Shown here: positions 7,344 to 14,137 of the stretch, piece by piece
Layout: every line of letters starts with the position of its first letter
Numbering within the stretch: the stretch's first letter is position 1
Source of the DNA: Lentisphaeria bacterium UBA1776
GTDB taxonomy: Bacteria > Verrucomicrobiota > Lentisphaeria > Victivallales > Victivallaceae
Length of the DNA stretch: 20,386 nt
Assembly: GCA_002314605.1 (NCBI GenBank)
Contig: DCGO01000021.1
Location: 1-20,386, forward strand
Direction of reading: 5' to 3'
Notes under the pieces: generated by a model
The model's input: only the letters and a program-made list of their open reading frames with translations
Databases searched by the model: none
What the model was told of the DNA's origin: nothing
Program-made: the position numbers and the translations under genes

Positions 7344-8255
7344 ATGTTTCTGGGGATCGGGATGATGATCCTGACGGGGCTTTCCTGGATCATCACCGGC
7401 ATCGTTATGGGACGGGCTCCCAAAGAAAACATCATCGTGGATTCCCTTATTTTCATGGGCGCGTGTTTTTCCGTGGCGGTGGGGACGGCGACAGGGTGTT
7501 TCTCGGGATTTCCCGCCTGGAGCGGCATGCTGCCGGTCATCGCTGGCTGCATGTTTCTGGGCGGGATCTTCTGCGGCTTTCAGCTTTTTTTCATGTCAAG
7601 AGCCATGCAGATCGGGCCCAACGGGGTGGTCTGGAGTCTGGTGCAGTCCGCATTTGCCGCACCCTTTCTGGTTGGCGTGATATGTTTCCGCACACCGGCT
7701 TCCCTGTGGCGCTGGCTTGGATTCGGTGCGGCGGTAATGTCGGTCCTGCTGATCGGCTTCCTGAAATCATCGGGAAAGAGCCGGTATGGAAACTGGAAAA
7801 CAACGGCATTCCTTTCTTTTGTCATGACGGCCATTTTGCAGGTGTTGTGCAATATGCCCAGTTATTTTCCGGAGTCCGGGTCGGTATCCAGTGTATGGCG
7901 CAGCACTTTCTGTGCGGGCGGAACGGCGGCCGGGATCTTCTTTTTTTACGCTTTCCGCTGCCGGCTCTCCGATTTCCGGCGGAATCTGGCAACGACGCTC
8001 CGGCGGAAAAAAGCGTGGCAGCTGTGTCTGCTGATGCAGAGTTTTTCACTGGGAAGCTCGTATCTTCTGCTGTATCCGGGCATGGATCTCCTTGCGGATG
8101 CCGGTGCCGGGGCCATTGCCTATCCCCTGATGGTGGGATCATGTCTGATCGGCTTTGAAGTTTACAGTGTTGCCGTTCTCCGGGAGACCCGGTCTTTTCT
8201 GCAGTGGCTGATGCTTCTTCTGTGCCTGAGCGGAGTTGTCCTGCTGATCTTTTAA
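7344..8255 (+). CDS. DMT superfamily (EamA-like) 10-TM transporter
   Basis: 303 aa, very hydrophobic, with about ten predicted membrane segments (roughly 1-23, 29-50, 62-84, 93-114, 120-139, 152-171, 181-203, 228-250, 256-280 and 285-303). Length and layout, two repeats of five segments, fit the drug/metabolite transporter superfamily; these inner-membrane carriers export or import small metabolites. Substrate unknown. No strict motif is diagnostic, so the family call rests on topology and general character. The start ATG has GGAGG with a 5-nt spacing and a good promoter upstream. The stop codon overlaps by two bases the stop of the convergent zinc-ribbon gene, leaving no room for a terminator between them. 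Confidence 0.72.
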   Translation: MFLGIGMMILTGLSWIITGIVMGRAPKENIIVDSLIFMGACFSVAVGTATGCFSGFPAWSGMLPVIAGCMFLGGIFCGFQLFFMSRAMQIGPNGVVWSLVQSAFAAPFLVGVICFRTPASLWRWLGFGAAVMSVLLIGFLKSSGKSRYGNWKTTAFLSFVMTAILQVLCNMPSYFPESGSVSSVWRSTFCAGGTAAGIFFFYAFRCRLSDFRRNLATTLRRKKAWQLCLLMQSFSLGSSYLLLYPGMDLLADAGAGAIAYPLMVGSCLIGFEVYSVAVLRETRSFLQWLMLLLCLSGVVLLIF

Positions 8256-8638
8256 ACCGTCCCGGGGTTTTGCTTTTCTTTGTGGGCGGGGGGCAGAAAA
8301 TCCGGGCAGTCTCCCATGGGATCCACGGCTCTGCCGTGCCGGTCGCAGCGGGAGAGAAAGGGGTGATGGATATAGTGCCGGCAGTCCCGGCAGAAGCGCC
8401 GCATACCGTCGTCCTCCAGACGCAGGGGGGCATCCTGTTTCACCCCCAGCATGGCCGCCAGCGGGTCCGGTTTGGTTTTTTCCTCCGGTGCTGCCGGTGT
8501 CACCGGGGCGATCTCCGCGCCGCAGAGCATGCAGCAAAGAACCTCGCCGGTACAGCGGAAGCCGTCCATTTTCCGGCGGAGTTTCAGGATGGAGTCTTCG
8601 CCGCACCCGGGACACTTGAAAGGATCGCCGTTCTTCAT
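8252..8638 (-). CDS. Small zinc-ribbon protein, function unknown
   Basis: 128 aa. Two cysteine clusters are visible: CPGC near the N-terminus (Cys9, Cys12) with CCMLCG (about 35-40), and CRDC (Cys83, Cys86) with later Cys98 and Cys111 (CDRHG, CPDF). Each could form a zinc ribbon or knuckle; the linker between them is Pro/Glu/Lys rich. I do not recognise a named family. It starts one base after the adenine deaminase stop, so the two are translated as a pair and it is the last gene of that operon. No signal peptide or membrane segment. Its role, whether nucleic-acid binding or a partner protein, is not supported by anything more specific. Confidence 0.7.
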   Translation of the reverse strand: MKNGDPFKCPGCGEDSILKLRRKMDGFRCTGEVLCCMLCGAEIAPVTPAAPEEKTKPDPLAAMLGVKQDAPLRLEDDGMRRFCRDCRHYIHHPFLSRCDRHGRAVDPMGDCPDFLPPAHKEKQNPGTV

Positions 8639-8639
8639 T

Positions 8640-10346
8640 TCACACTTCTATAAAGTCAAATTTTGCGACGTCCACCAGCCCTTTGTCGGTCAGTTTCAGG
8701 TGAGGGATCACCGGGAGCGGGAGAAAGGCCAGCTGCAGAAAGGGATCCGCAACTTTGCACCCCAGCTGCGGCAGAACGGCATACAGGTTTTTCAGTTCAG
8801 CGGCGAGTTCCGGAAAGTTTTTCTCCGACATCAGCCCTCCGATGGGGAATTCCACTTTGGCCAGAATTTTTCCATCGGCGGCAGCGGCATAACCTCCTCC
8901 GCACCCGATCAGGGTGTTGACGGCCAGCATGATGTCCTCATCATTGCGCCCGGTAACGCAGAGGTTGTGGCTGTCGTGACCCACACTGGAGGCAATGGCA
9001 CCGCGCTGCAGGCCAAACCCCTGGACAAACCCCCTGCCGATATTGCCGTTTCTTCCGTGACGTTCCAGCACGAAGAGTTTCAGAATATCCCGCGTCGTAT
9101 CCGGTTCTTTGAAGCCCTTTTCATTCAGAGACAGTTCCGCATCCACCCGGTCGGTGATCAGGGAATCCCGGATGATGCGGATGACCGGCGTCATGGTTTT
9201 CCGGGATGGGATCTGCAGGTCCTGCAGAGTGACTTTTTTCCGGCGGATGGAATTCCGGGCAAAAGCCGTATCCGGCATATCTGCAAGATCCGGCAGTTCG
9301 TCTGCGAAAATCCCCCGCTTGAGGACTCTCCGGACTTTGCAGGTCCGGATATCGTCCAGGATCACAACATCGGCGATCTTGCCGGGGGCCAACATGCCCC
9401 GGTCGTGCATCCGGAACATCTTTGCTGCGGAATATGAGGCAGCCCGGTAGGCCAGTTCCGGCTCGGCGCCGCCGGCGATCAGTTCCCTGATCAGGGCATC
9501 AATGTCTCCTGACGACCGGATATCCAGAACATTCCGGTCATCCACGCAGAGTGCGAGAGAGTCCACATTTTTCCATGTCAGGATCGGTTCCAGATCCGGA
9601 AGGTTCTTTGCAGCGGAACCGGAACGGATCAGAATATTCATGCCTTTCCGGAGTTTTTCCATGGCTTCCGGCGGAAAACTGCATTCGTGGTCGTTGGCGA
9701 TCCCGCAGGCAATGTAGGCATTCAGATCTTTTCCGGAGAGCAGAGGGGCGTGACCGTCGATCACCTGTCCCTGAAACGCTTTCACCTTGGCAAGAACACC
9801 GGGATCCTCCGACAGAAGGCCCGGAAAATTCATCACTTCCGCCAGATCTCCGGCACAGGAGTGCCCGGCAAATTCCAGCAGATCCGCAGCAGAAAGTTCC
9901 CCTCCTGCGGTTTCCAGCGTGGTTGCCGGAACGCAGCTGCTCAGCTGGATTTGAAGATCCATCCTGAGGCAACTGGCGCAATCCAGAAAATAACGGATGG
10001 CCGCTTTGCCGCATACGTTGGCCAGTTCGTGGGGATCACACACTGCTGTGGTGGTCCCCCGGGGCAGCACGGCTTTTTCATAAGCCGCCGGCAATGCGTG
10101 GCAGGACTCCACATGAACGTGGGTGTTGATGAATCCGGGCACAGCAAAGAGCCCGGTGCAGTCTTCTTCCCGCCGGCCGTGATAACGCTCTTCCCCTGCT
10201 CCGATGATGATCCCGTCCGCAACGGCCAGGTCTCCCGTGATCCACTCTCCGGTGGTGACGCAGAGCATGGTGATGTTTTTCAGCACCAGATCGGCAGGAA
10301 CTGTTCCCCTGCCCGTCCGGATAAGAGTCTGCAGATCATTATTCAT
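8640..10346 (-). CDS. ade: Adenine deaminase
   Basis: 568 aa, normal for the Ade family of amidohydrolases (not the adenosine deaminase fold). It converts adenine to hypoxanthine and ammonia in purine salvage, in the cytosol. Visible: GFINTHVHVES (about 71-81) with the metal-binding His pair, LPRGTTTAVCDPHELANV (about 94-111), GHAPLLSGKDLNAYIACG (about 201-218), NDHE, and the C-terminal adenine deaminase domain with SSVGHDSHNLCVTG and FPIGGLMSE. The start ATG overlaps the stop of the upstream synthase gene (ATGA), so translation is coupled. Context adds purine logic: a PNP gene is divergent just beyond the operon promoter. Everything expected of an active enzyme seems present. Confidence 0.93.
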   Translation of the reverse strand: MNNDLQTLIRTGRGTVPADLVLKNITMLCVTTGEWITGDLAVADGIIIGAGEERYHGRREEDCTGLFAVPGFINTHVHVESCHALPAAYEKAVLPRGTTTAVCDPHELANVCGKAAIRYFLDCASCLRMDLQIQLSSCVPATTLETAGGELSAADLLEFAGHSCAGDLAEVMNFPGLLSEDPGVLAKVKAFQGQVIDGHAPLLSGKDLNAYIACGIANDHECSFPPEAMEKLRKGMNILIRSGSAAKNLPDLEPILTWKNVDSLALCVDDRNVLDIRSSGDIDALIRELIAGGAEPELAYRAASYSAAKMFRMHDRGMLAPGKIADVVILDDIRTCKVRRVLKRGIFADELPDLADMPDTAFARNSIRRKKVTLQDLQIPSRKTMTPVIRIIRDSLITDRVDAELSLNEKGFKEPDTTRDILKLFVLERHGRNGNIGRGFVQGFGLQRGAIASSVGHDSHNLCVTGRNDEDIMLAVNTLIGCGGGYAAAADGKILAKVEFPIGGLMSEKNFPELAAELKNLYAVLPQLGCKVADPFLQLAFLPLPVIPHLKLTDKGLVDVAKFDFIEV

Positions 10347-11911
10347 GGCAGTTTTTCCTGTACCGGCCCCTGATCCGCCGGGAGAATCATGTTGAGCATT
10401 TTTTCAGTGGCAACAATGGCGGCGGCCAGCTGGTCGCATTCCACGCCGCTGGTGACTACGATTCTGCCGTCCACCGCCCAGGTGATGGAGGTTTCCACCA
10501 GAGCATCGGTCTTGCCTCCGGGTGGAATGCGGACTTTATAGTCCATCAGTCTGGGATTGGCCAGTTTGAGTTTACGCAGAATTTTGCGGATGGCTTTCAT
10601 GAAGGCATCGAAGCCGCCGTCCCCGGAGGCGGATTCCTCAATGGTTTTCCCGTCAAATGATACCGTTACGAGGGCCTTCGGCGGTTTGTGACAGCGGGAC
10701 TCCACCCGGTAATCCGTCACCTGCAGCCGGGTTCCTACGGGCCGGTTCAGGACATCGGCGATGATAAACGGCAGATCCGCAGCGTCGATCTGTTTTTTGC
10801 GGTCTCCCAGACGGATCACCGTCTGCAGGACTTTTTCCCGGACTTCCGGGTCCAGTTCCAGCCCCAGCTCATCCAGATTGCACTCGATGGAGGCTTTGCC
10901 GGCAAGTTTGCCCAGCGCATACTGCCGGGCGCAGCCGAAACGCTCCGGGACCAGCGCACTGCAGTAGAGTTCTCCCTTTTTGTCCCCGTCGGCATGGACA
11001 CCGCAGGTCTGGGTAAAGACCGATTCCCCGGTGATGGGCATGTTCCATGAACAGCGCTTGCCGGAGACCGACTGGATCATTTCTGCGGCCCGGACCAGCA
11101 TTTTTTCGTGGATCCGGGTACGGCGCTCCGTCAGGTCGTGGGTGGCGACCACCAGTTGCGCCAGCGGCTGATTGCCGGCCCGTTCCCCAAGTCCGTTAAC
11201 GGTGGTGTGCACGCCGGAGATCCCGGCCCGGACCGCCGCCAGACTGTTGGCTGTGGCCAGTCCGTAATCATTGTGGGCGTGGAAATCAAAACGCAGGTCC
11301 GGGAAAGCGTAGTACATCCAGTCCAGATCCCGGGTGACCTCTTCCGGGGTCAGGATTCCCAGGGTATCCGCCAGCATGATCCGCCGGACCGGAAGCTGTG
11401 CAGCGGTCCGGACCATGTCGAAAACGTAGTCCGGAGAGTCTTTCATTCCGTTGGACCAGTCCTCGAGGTAGAGATTGACCGAGATTCCCAGTTTTTCCGC
11501 CAGTTCGATTTCCCGGGCGACCTCATCCATGTGCTGTCTTGGTGTTTTTTTGAGCTGGACCCGGCAGTGATGTTCGGAGCCTTTGCCCAGCAGATTGACA
11601 CACTTCCCGCCGATGTTGTGGATCCAGTTGACCGACTTTCCCCGGTCGATGAAACCCAGAAGTTCCACCGCATCCAGTTCTCCCCGGGCATCGGCCCAGC
11701 GGATGATGGCTTTTGCCCCGTCGTTTTCCCCATCGGAAACCCGGGCGGATCCCACCTCAATACGGTCCACCCGGAGCTGGCCCAGGAGCATCCTGGCAAT
11801 CTGCAGTTTTTCGGGCGGCGTAAAAGCTACGCCGGGGGTCTGTTCCCCATCCCGGAGGGTGGTGTCCAGAACTTCCAGCATCTGGTGATGGCGATGGGTT
11901 GTTTTATTCAT
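10343..11911 (-). CDS. Citramalate/2-isopropylmalate synthase family protein
   Basis: 522 aa. The N-terminal HMGL/DRE-TIM barrel shows DTTLRDGEQTPG (about 16-27), LYLEDWSNGMKDSP (about 147-160), DFHAHNDYGLATANS (about 209-223) and NGLGERAGNQPLAQL (about 239-253), all catalytic or metal-binding landmarks. The C-terminal 120 or so residues fit the LeuA allosteric dimer domain. The protein condenses acetyl-CoA with a 2-oxo acid, giving citramalate (isoleucine route) or isopropylmalate (leucine route). The text VEVLGF-like and EDWSNGMKDSP blocks resemble the group often annotated as (R)-citramalate or 2-isopropylmalate synthase-like in Bacteroidota; I cannot choose between substrates. First long gene of its operon, with a 270-nt leader. 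An alternative start is the Met 11 codons later, but neither has a strong ribosome-binding site. Confidence 0.85.
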   Translation of the reverse strand: MNKTTHRHHQMLEVLDTTLRDGEQTPGVAFTPPEKLQIARMLLGQLRVDRIEVGSARVSDGENDGAKAIIRWADARGELDAVELLGFIDRGKSVNWIHNIGGKCVNLLGKGSEHHCRVQLKKTPRQHMDEVAREIELAEKLGISVNLYLEDWSNGMKDSPDYVFDMVRTAAQLPVRRIMLADTLGILTPEEVTRDLDWMYYAFPDLRFDFHAHNDYGLATANSLAAVRAGISGVHTTVNGLGERAGNQPLAQLVVATHDLTERRTRIHEKMLVRAAEMIQSVSGKRCSWNMPITGESVFTQTCGVHADGDKKGELYCSALVPERFGCARQYALGKLAGKASIECNLDELGLELDPEVREKVLQTVIRLGDRKKQIDAADLPFIIADVLNRPVGTRLQVTDYRVESRCHKPPKALVTVSFDGKTIEESASGDGGFDAFMKAIRKILRKLKLANPRLMDYKVRIPPGGKTDALVETSITWAVDGRIVVTSGVECDQLAAAIVATEKMLNMILPADQGPVQEKLP

Positions 11912-11914
11912 AAC

Positions 11915-11944
11915 TTATTTCAGCATTTCCAGCATGAACTGCAT
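11915..11944 (-). CDS. 9-codon mini-ORF directly before the synthase start
   Basis: Reads MQFMLEMLK and stops with TAA three bases before the synthase ATG, in the same frame. It might be a leader peptide or the out-of-frame tail of the ORF just upstream. There is no further evidence that it is translated. Confidence 0.2.
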   Translation of the reverse strand: MQFMLEMLK

Positions 11945-11951
11945 GGTGATC

Positions 11952-12146
11952 TCACTGCTCCGAAATGATTTTGTTGCAGGCGGCAACGTAGGTGGACGCG
12001 GGAGAGACGGTATCCCTCAAGCAGGTTTCCGGATCCGGCCCCTCAAGATTCAGGAGCGATTTATCCAGGAAAACACCAAAACCATGCGGTTTCGGCCTGA
12101 TACCCCGGTGCTCCGGAAATTCCGGGAGTTTCCTATCGACTGACAT
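11952..12146 (-). CDS. Small ORF in the leader of the synthase operon, unknown
   Basis: 64 codons starting MSVDRKLPEFPEHRG and ending STYVAACNKIISEQ. A purine-rich AGGGG lies about 9 nt before the ATG, and the ORF sits about 38 nt after a predicted start of transcription, so it could be expressed. I recognise no family and it is not rich in Ile, Leu or Val, so a classical amino-acid attenuator peptide is not supported. Its end is odd: a one-base shift near 11955 would continue the frame into ITMQFMLEMLK and end three bases before the synthase start. It could therefore be a frameshifted gene remnant. Confidence 0.3.
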   Translation of the reverse strand: MSVDRKLPEFPEHRGIRPKPHGFGVFLDKSLLNLEGPDPETCLRDTVSPASTYVAACNKIISEQ

Positions 12147-12189
12147 CTTCCAGTCCCCTGTATTGTTCTGACGTCATGAAATATATGTT

Positions 12190-12217
12190 AATATAGCAGT
12201 CCGGGACTTTTTTGCAA
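12190..12217 (-). promoter_or_regulatory. Promoter of the synthase-ade-zinc ribbon operon
   Basis: Minus strand: -35 TTGCAA (12217-12212), 16-bp spacer, -10 TATATT (12195-12190), preceded by TGC, making an extended -10. The start would be near 12184, leaving a leader of about 270 nt before the synthase ATG. Confidence 0.6.
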
Positions 12218-12237
12218 GCAATCCGCCGCGTTCCGGC

Positions 12238-12265
12238 TTGACATTGTGCATATTGATGTTATTGT
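12238..12265 (+). promoter_or_regulatory. Promoter of the lipoprotein PNP gene
   Basis: Perfect -35 TTGACA (12238-12243), 16-bp spacer, -10 TATTGT (12260-12265; four of six match). Predicted start near 12273, about 40 nt before the ATG. This placement also supports the ATG at 12312 rather than the one at 12246. Confidence 0.6.
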
Positions 12266-12311
12266 AGATTCAGGTCAATCACTGTTTCAACTTTACATTA
12301 ATGAAGGTACG

Positions 12312-13241
12312 ATGATGAATATTTCCAGAAGCTTTTCCGTCTTTTTTCTCTCTGCGGCCGCCGGGATCCTGTTGGCAGGGTGCTGCTGTCATCGCGCCGC
12401 AAATGCACTTCCTCCGGACAATGACCCTCAACTTACGCTGGAGCGGTACTGCAGGGCGATCCGTCAAAAGACCTCTTTTTGTCCCAAAGTCGTGATCGTT
12501 TTGGGTTCCGGCCTGGAGAATGTGGCGGAGATCGTCAAAGCTGAACAGGTCATTCCATTCGGCGTTCTCCCCGGATTTCCGGTCACAACCGTGAAGGGAC
12601 ACCCGGGCAGGATCATTTTAGGCACCATCGGAGATGTGCCGGTAGCGGTCCTGCAGGGGCGGCTGCACTATTACGAGGGGTATCGTCCTGAGGAGATCGC
12701 TCTTCCGGTCCGGCTGATGCGCAAACTCGGGGGGGAGATCCTGATCCTCACCAATGCCGCCGGCGGCATGCAGCCGGGCATGGCACCGGGGGACCTGATG
12801 CTGATCGACGACCATATTTCCACACTGATGCCATCGCCGCTGCGCGGGAAAAATCTGGAGGAACTCGGCCCCCGTTTCCCGGATATGTCGGAGGTTTACG
12901 ATCCGGAACTCAAAAAGATCCTTCTGGATGCTGCCGCCCGGGAGAATATCTCCATGAAGCGGGGTATCTTCATCCAGGCACCCGGTCCGGCGTTTGAGAC
13001 ACCAGCCGAGATCCGGATGCTGCGGAATATGGGCGGTGATTCCGTGGCCATGTCCACTGCCACGGAAGCCCAGGCGGCCGTACACTGCGGCATGCGGGTC
13101 TGCGGGATCTCCACGATCTCCAATCTGGTCGGCGGGCTTACGGAGCAGAAGCTCTCCCATGAGGAAGTCTTTACGGCCGGAAAAAAGACCGGCGAAAAGC
13201 TGAAGGCCATTTTCCGCACCGCCATTCCAAAAATGAAATGA
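12312..13241 (+). CDS. Purine nucleoside phosphorylase with lipoprotein signal peptide
   Basis: 309 aa from the ATG at 12312 (a second ATG is at 12315; AAGG lies at 12304-12307). The first residues are a signal peptide: MMNISRSFSV, a hydrophobic run, then lipobox LLAG before Cys24 (LLAGCCCH). So the mature protein should be lipid-anchored outside the cytoplasm. From about residue 45 it is a trimeric-type PNP: LGSGLENVAE (64-73), KGHPGR (95-100), QGRLHYYEGY (115-124), TNAAGGMQPG (147-156), APGPAFETPAE (223-233, with the base-binding Glu) and MSTATEAQAAVHCG (247-260), then ISNLVGG with the Asn (about 271) expected for 6-oxopurines. PNP splits inosine/guanosine with phosphate into base and ribose-1-phosphate. 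The catalytic set looks intact. Why a PNP would be exported is unclear; nucleoside scavenging outside the cytoplasm is one possibility. Confidence 0.88.
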   Translation: MMNISRSFSVFFLSAAAGILLAGCCCHRAANALPPDNDPQLTLERYCRAIRQKTSFCPKVVIVLGSGLENVAEIVKAEQVIPFGVLPGFPVTTVKGHPGRIILGTIGDVPVAVLQGRLHYYEGYRPEEIALPVRLMRKLGGEILILTNAAGGMQPGMAPGDLMLIDDHISTLMPSPLRGKNLEELGPRFPDMSEVYDPELKKILLDAAARENISMKRGIFIQAPGPAFETPAEIRMLRNMGGDSVAMSTATEAQAAVHCGMRVCGISTISNLVGGLTEQKLSHEEVFTAGKKTGEKLKAIFRTAIPKMK

Positions 13242-13278
13242 CCGGGCCCTTTTCCATCCCGGGGCTTTGAAACACGCT

Positions 13279-14118
13279 TTACAGTTCGATGACTTTGCCG
13301 TCAAAGCCCACTTCAATTCCGTAAGAAGCGAAAAATCCTTCCAGATTTGCCTGCAGGCTGTTGCCGTTATGGCTGAAGTGATTGGCCACCGCAAGCCCGT
13401 TCGGTTTCAACATGCCGCGCTTCAGGAGTTCATCCCGGAATTTCACCCCGGTGCGGCAGCCCATGTGGCCCCCCTTCCAGCCGGCATCCGGATTGACCGT
13501 GCCGCAGGTGCCGTCAAAAATGACCGCATCCGCCGTGTGCCCCTCCATGACCCGCCACGCGGCATCCTGCCAGAATCCGGTATCGTGGGCGATGAGAACG
13601 GATTTTCCGCCACGGGTAATGAGGTAGTTCAGACTGTTCACTGCACTGTGATTGGCCGGGATCGCCAGGACGGTCATGCCGTCCCCGGCATCAAGGGCAT
13701 CTCCCGGCTGCATGGTGTGAAACACGGTGTTTTCCCACCTGGAGGGATCGTCCGCCCCGATGGCAGCCATTACATCCACTCCCCGCTGCTGCACTTCCGG
13801 CGTACCGTAGAGGTCCAGAGGAAGCACGTCCCGGGCATATCCCCGGTGCCGCCATGAAAGCTCCACCGGGTTGAAATGGTCCTCATGCTGATGGGTGTGG
13901 AAGAGCCGTTTGATCTTCTCGCAATCAACGCCGAACTCCTGCATCTGCCAGAAGGCGTCCGGGCCGAAATCCACCAGGGTATCCTCGTCAATTTTATAAC
14001 AGGTCCGGCGGCGGATGTCTTTGCCTCCATTGGCCGCCGCTTTCCGGCAGCATTCGCAGCGGCACCACAAAGACGGCACCGCTTCCGCTGCCGCCGAACC
14101 CATGAAAACAATACGCAT
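13279..14118 (-). CDS. PhnP-like metallo-beta-lactamase-fold hydrolase
   Basis: 279 aa from the ATG at 14118 (MRIVFMGSAAAEAVP). An in-frame upstream start at 14217 would overlap the previous gene, and GGGAG lies about 10 nt before this ATG. Metal motif HTHQHEDH (about 74-81), then PANHSA (about 155-160), AHDTG (about 177-181) and ANHFSH (about 245-250) give the expected His/Asp ligands. A Cys-rich start, CRCECCRKA (about 19-27), and the ending EVGFDGK resemble PhnP, the cyclic phosphodiesterase of phosphonate use. No phn genes are nearby, so the substrate is open. It follows the acyl-CoA synthetase fusion gene by 19 bp on the same strand, so the two are probably co-transcribed. It converges on the PNP gene, 37 bp away. 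Confidence 0.8.
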   Translation of the reverse strand: MRIVFMGSAAAEAVPSLWCRCECCRKAAANGGKDIRRRTCYKIDEDTLVDFGPDAFWQMQEFGVDCEKIKRLFHTHQHEDHFNPVELSWRHRGYARDVLPLDLYGTPEVQQRGVDVMAAIGADDPSRWENTVFHTMQPGDALDAGDGMTVLAIPANHSAVNSLNYLITRGGKSVLIAHDTGFWQDAAWRVMEGHTADAVIFDGTCGTVNPDAGWKGGHMGCRTGVKFRDELLKRGMLKPNGLAVANHFSHNGNSLQANLEGFFASYGIEVGFDGKVIEL

Positions 14119-14137
14119 GGCGAACTTCTCCCGCTCC

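Larger units (their letters stand above)
11912..12311. other. 400-bp intergenic region with divergent promoters and a leader
   Basis: Holds the back-to-back promoters for the synthase operon (minus) and the PNP gene (plus), separated by about 20 bp between their -35 boxes. The minus-strand leader contains a 64-codon ORF and a 9-codon mini-ORF. It also has an 8-bp palindrome TGACGTCA (12169-12176) just after the minus transcription start, and the palindrome CCGGAAATTCCGG (12113-12125). No RNA family or attenuator hairpin with a U-run was recognised. Confidence 0.6.

Noticed and set aside
12246..12311. PNP start at the ATG at 12246
   Set aside because: It lies between the -35 and -10 boxes of the predicted promoter and would put polar residues before the signal peptide.
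13242..13278. Possible terminator between the PNP and PhnP-like genes
   Set aside because: The only stem is 5 bp (CCGGG/CCCGG) with an 11-nt loop and no T-run on either strand, too weak to call.
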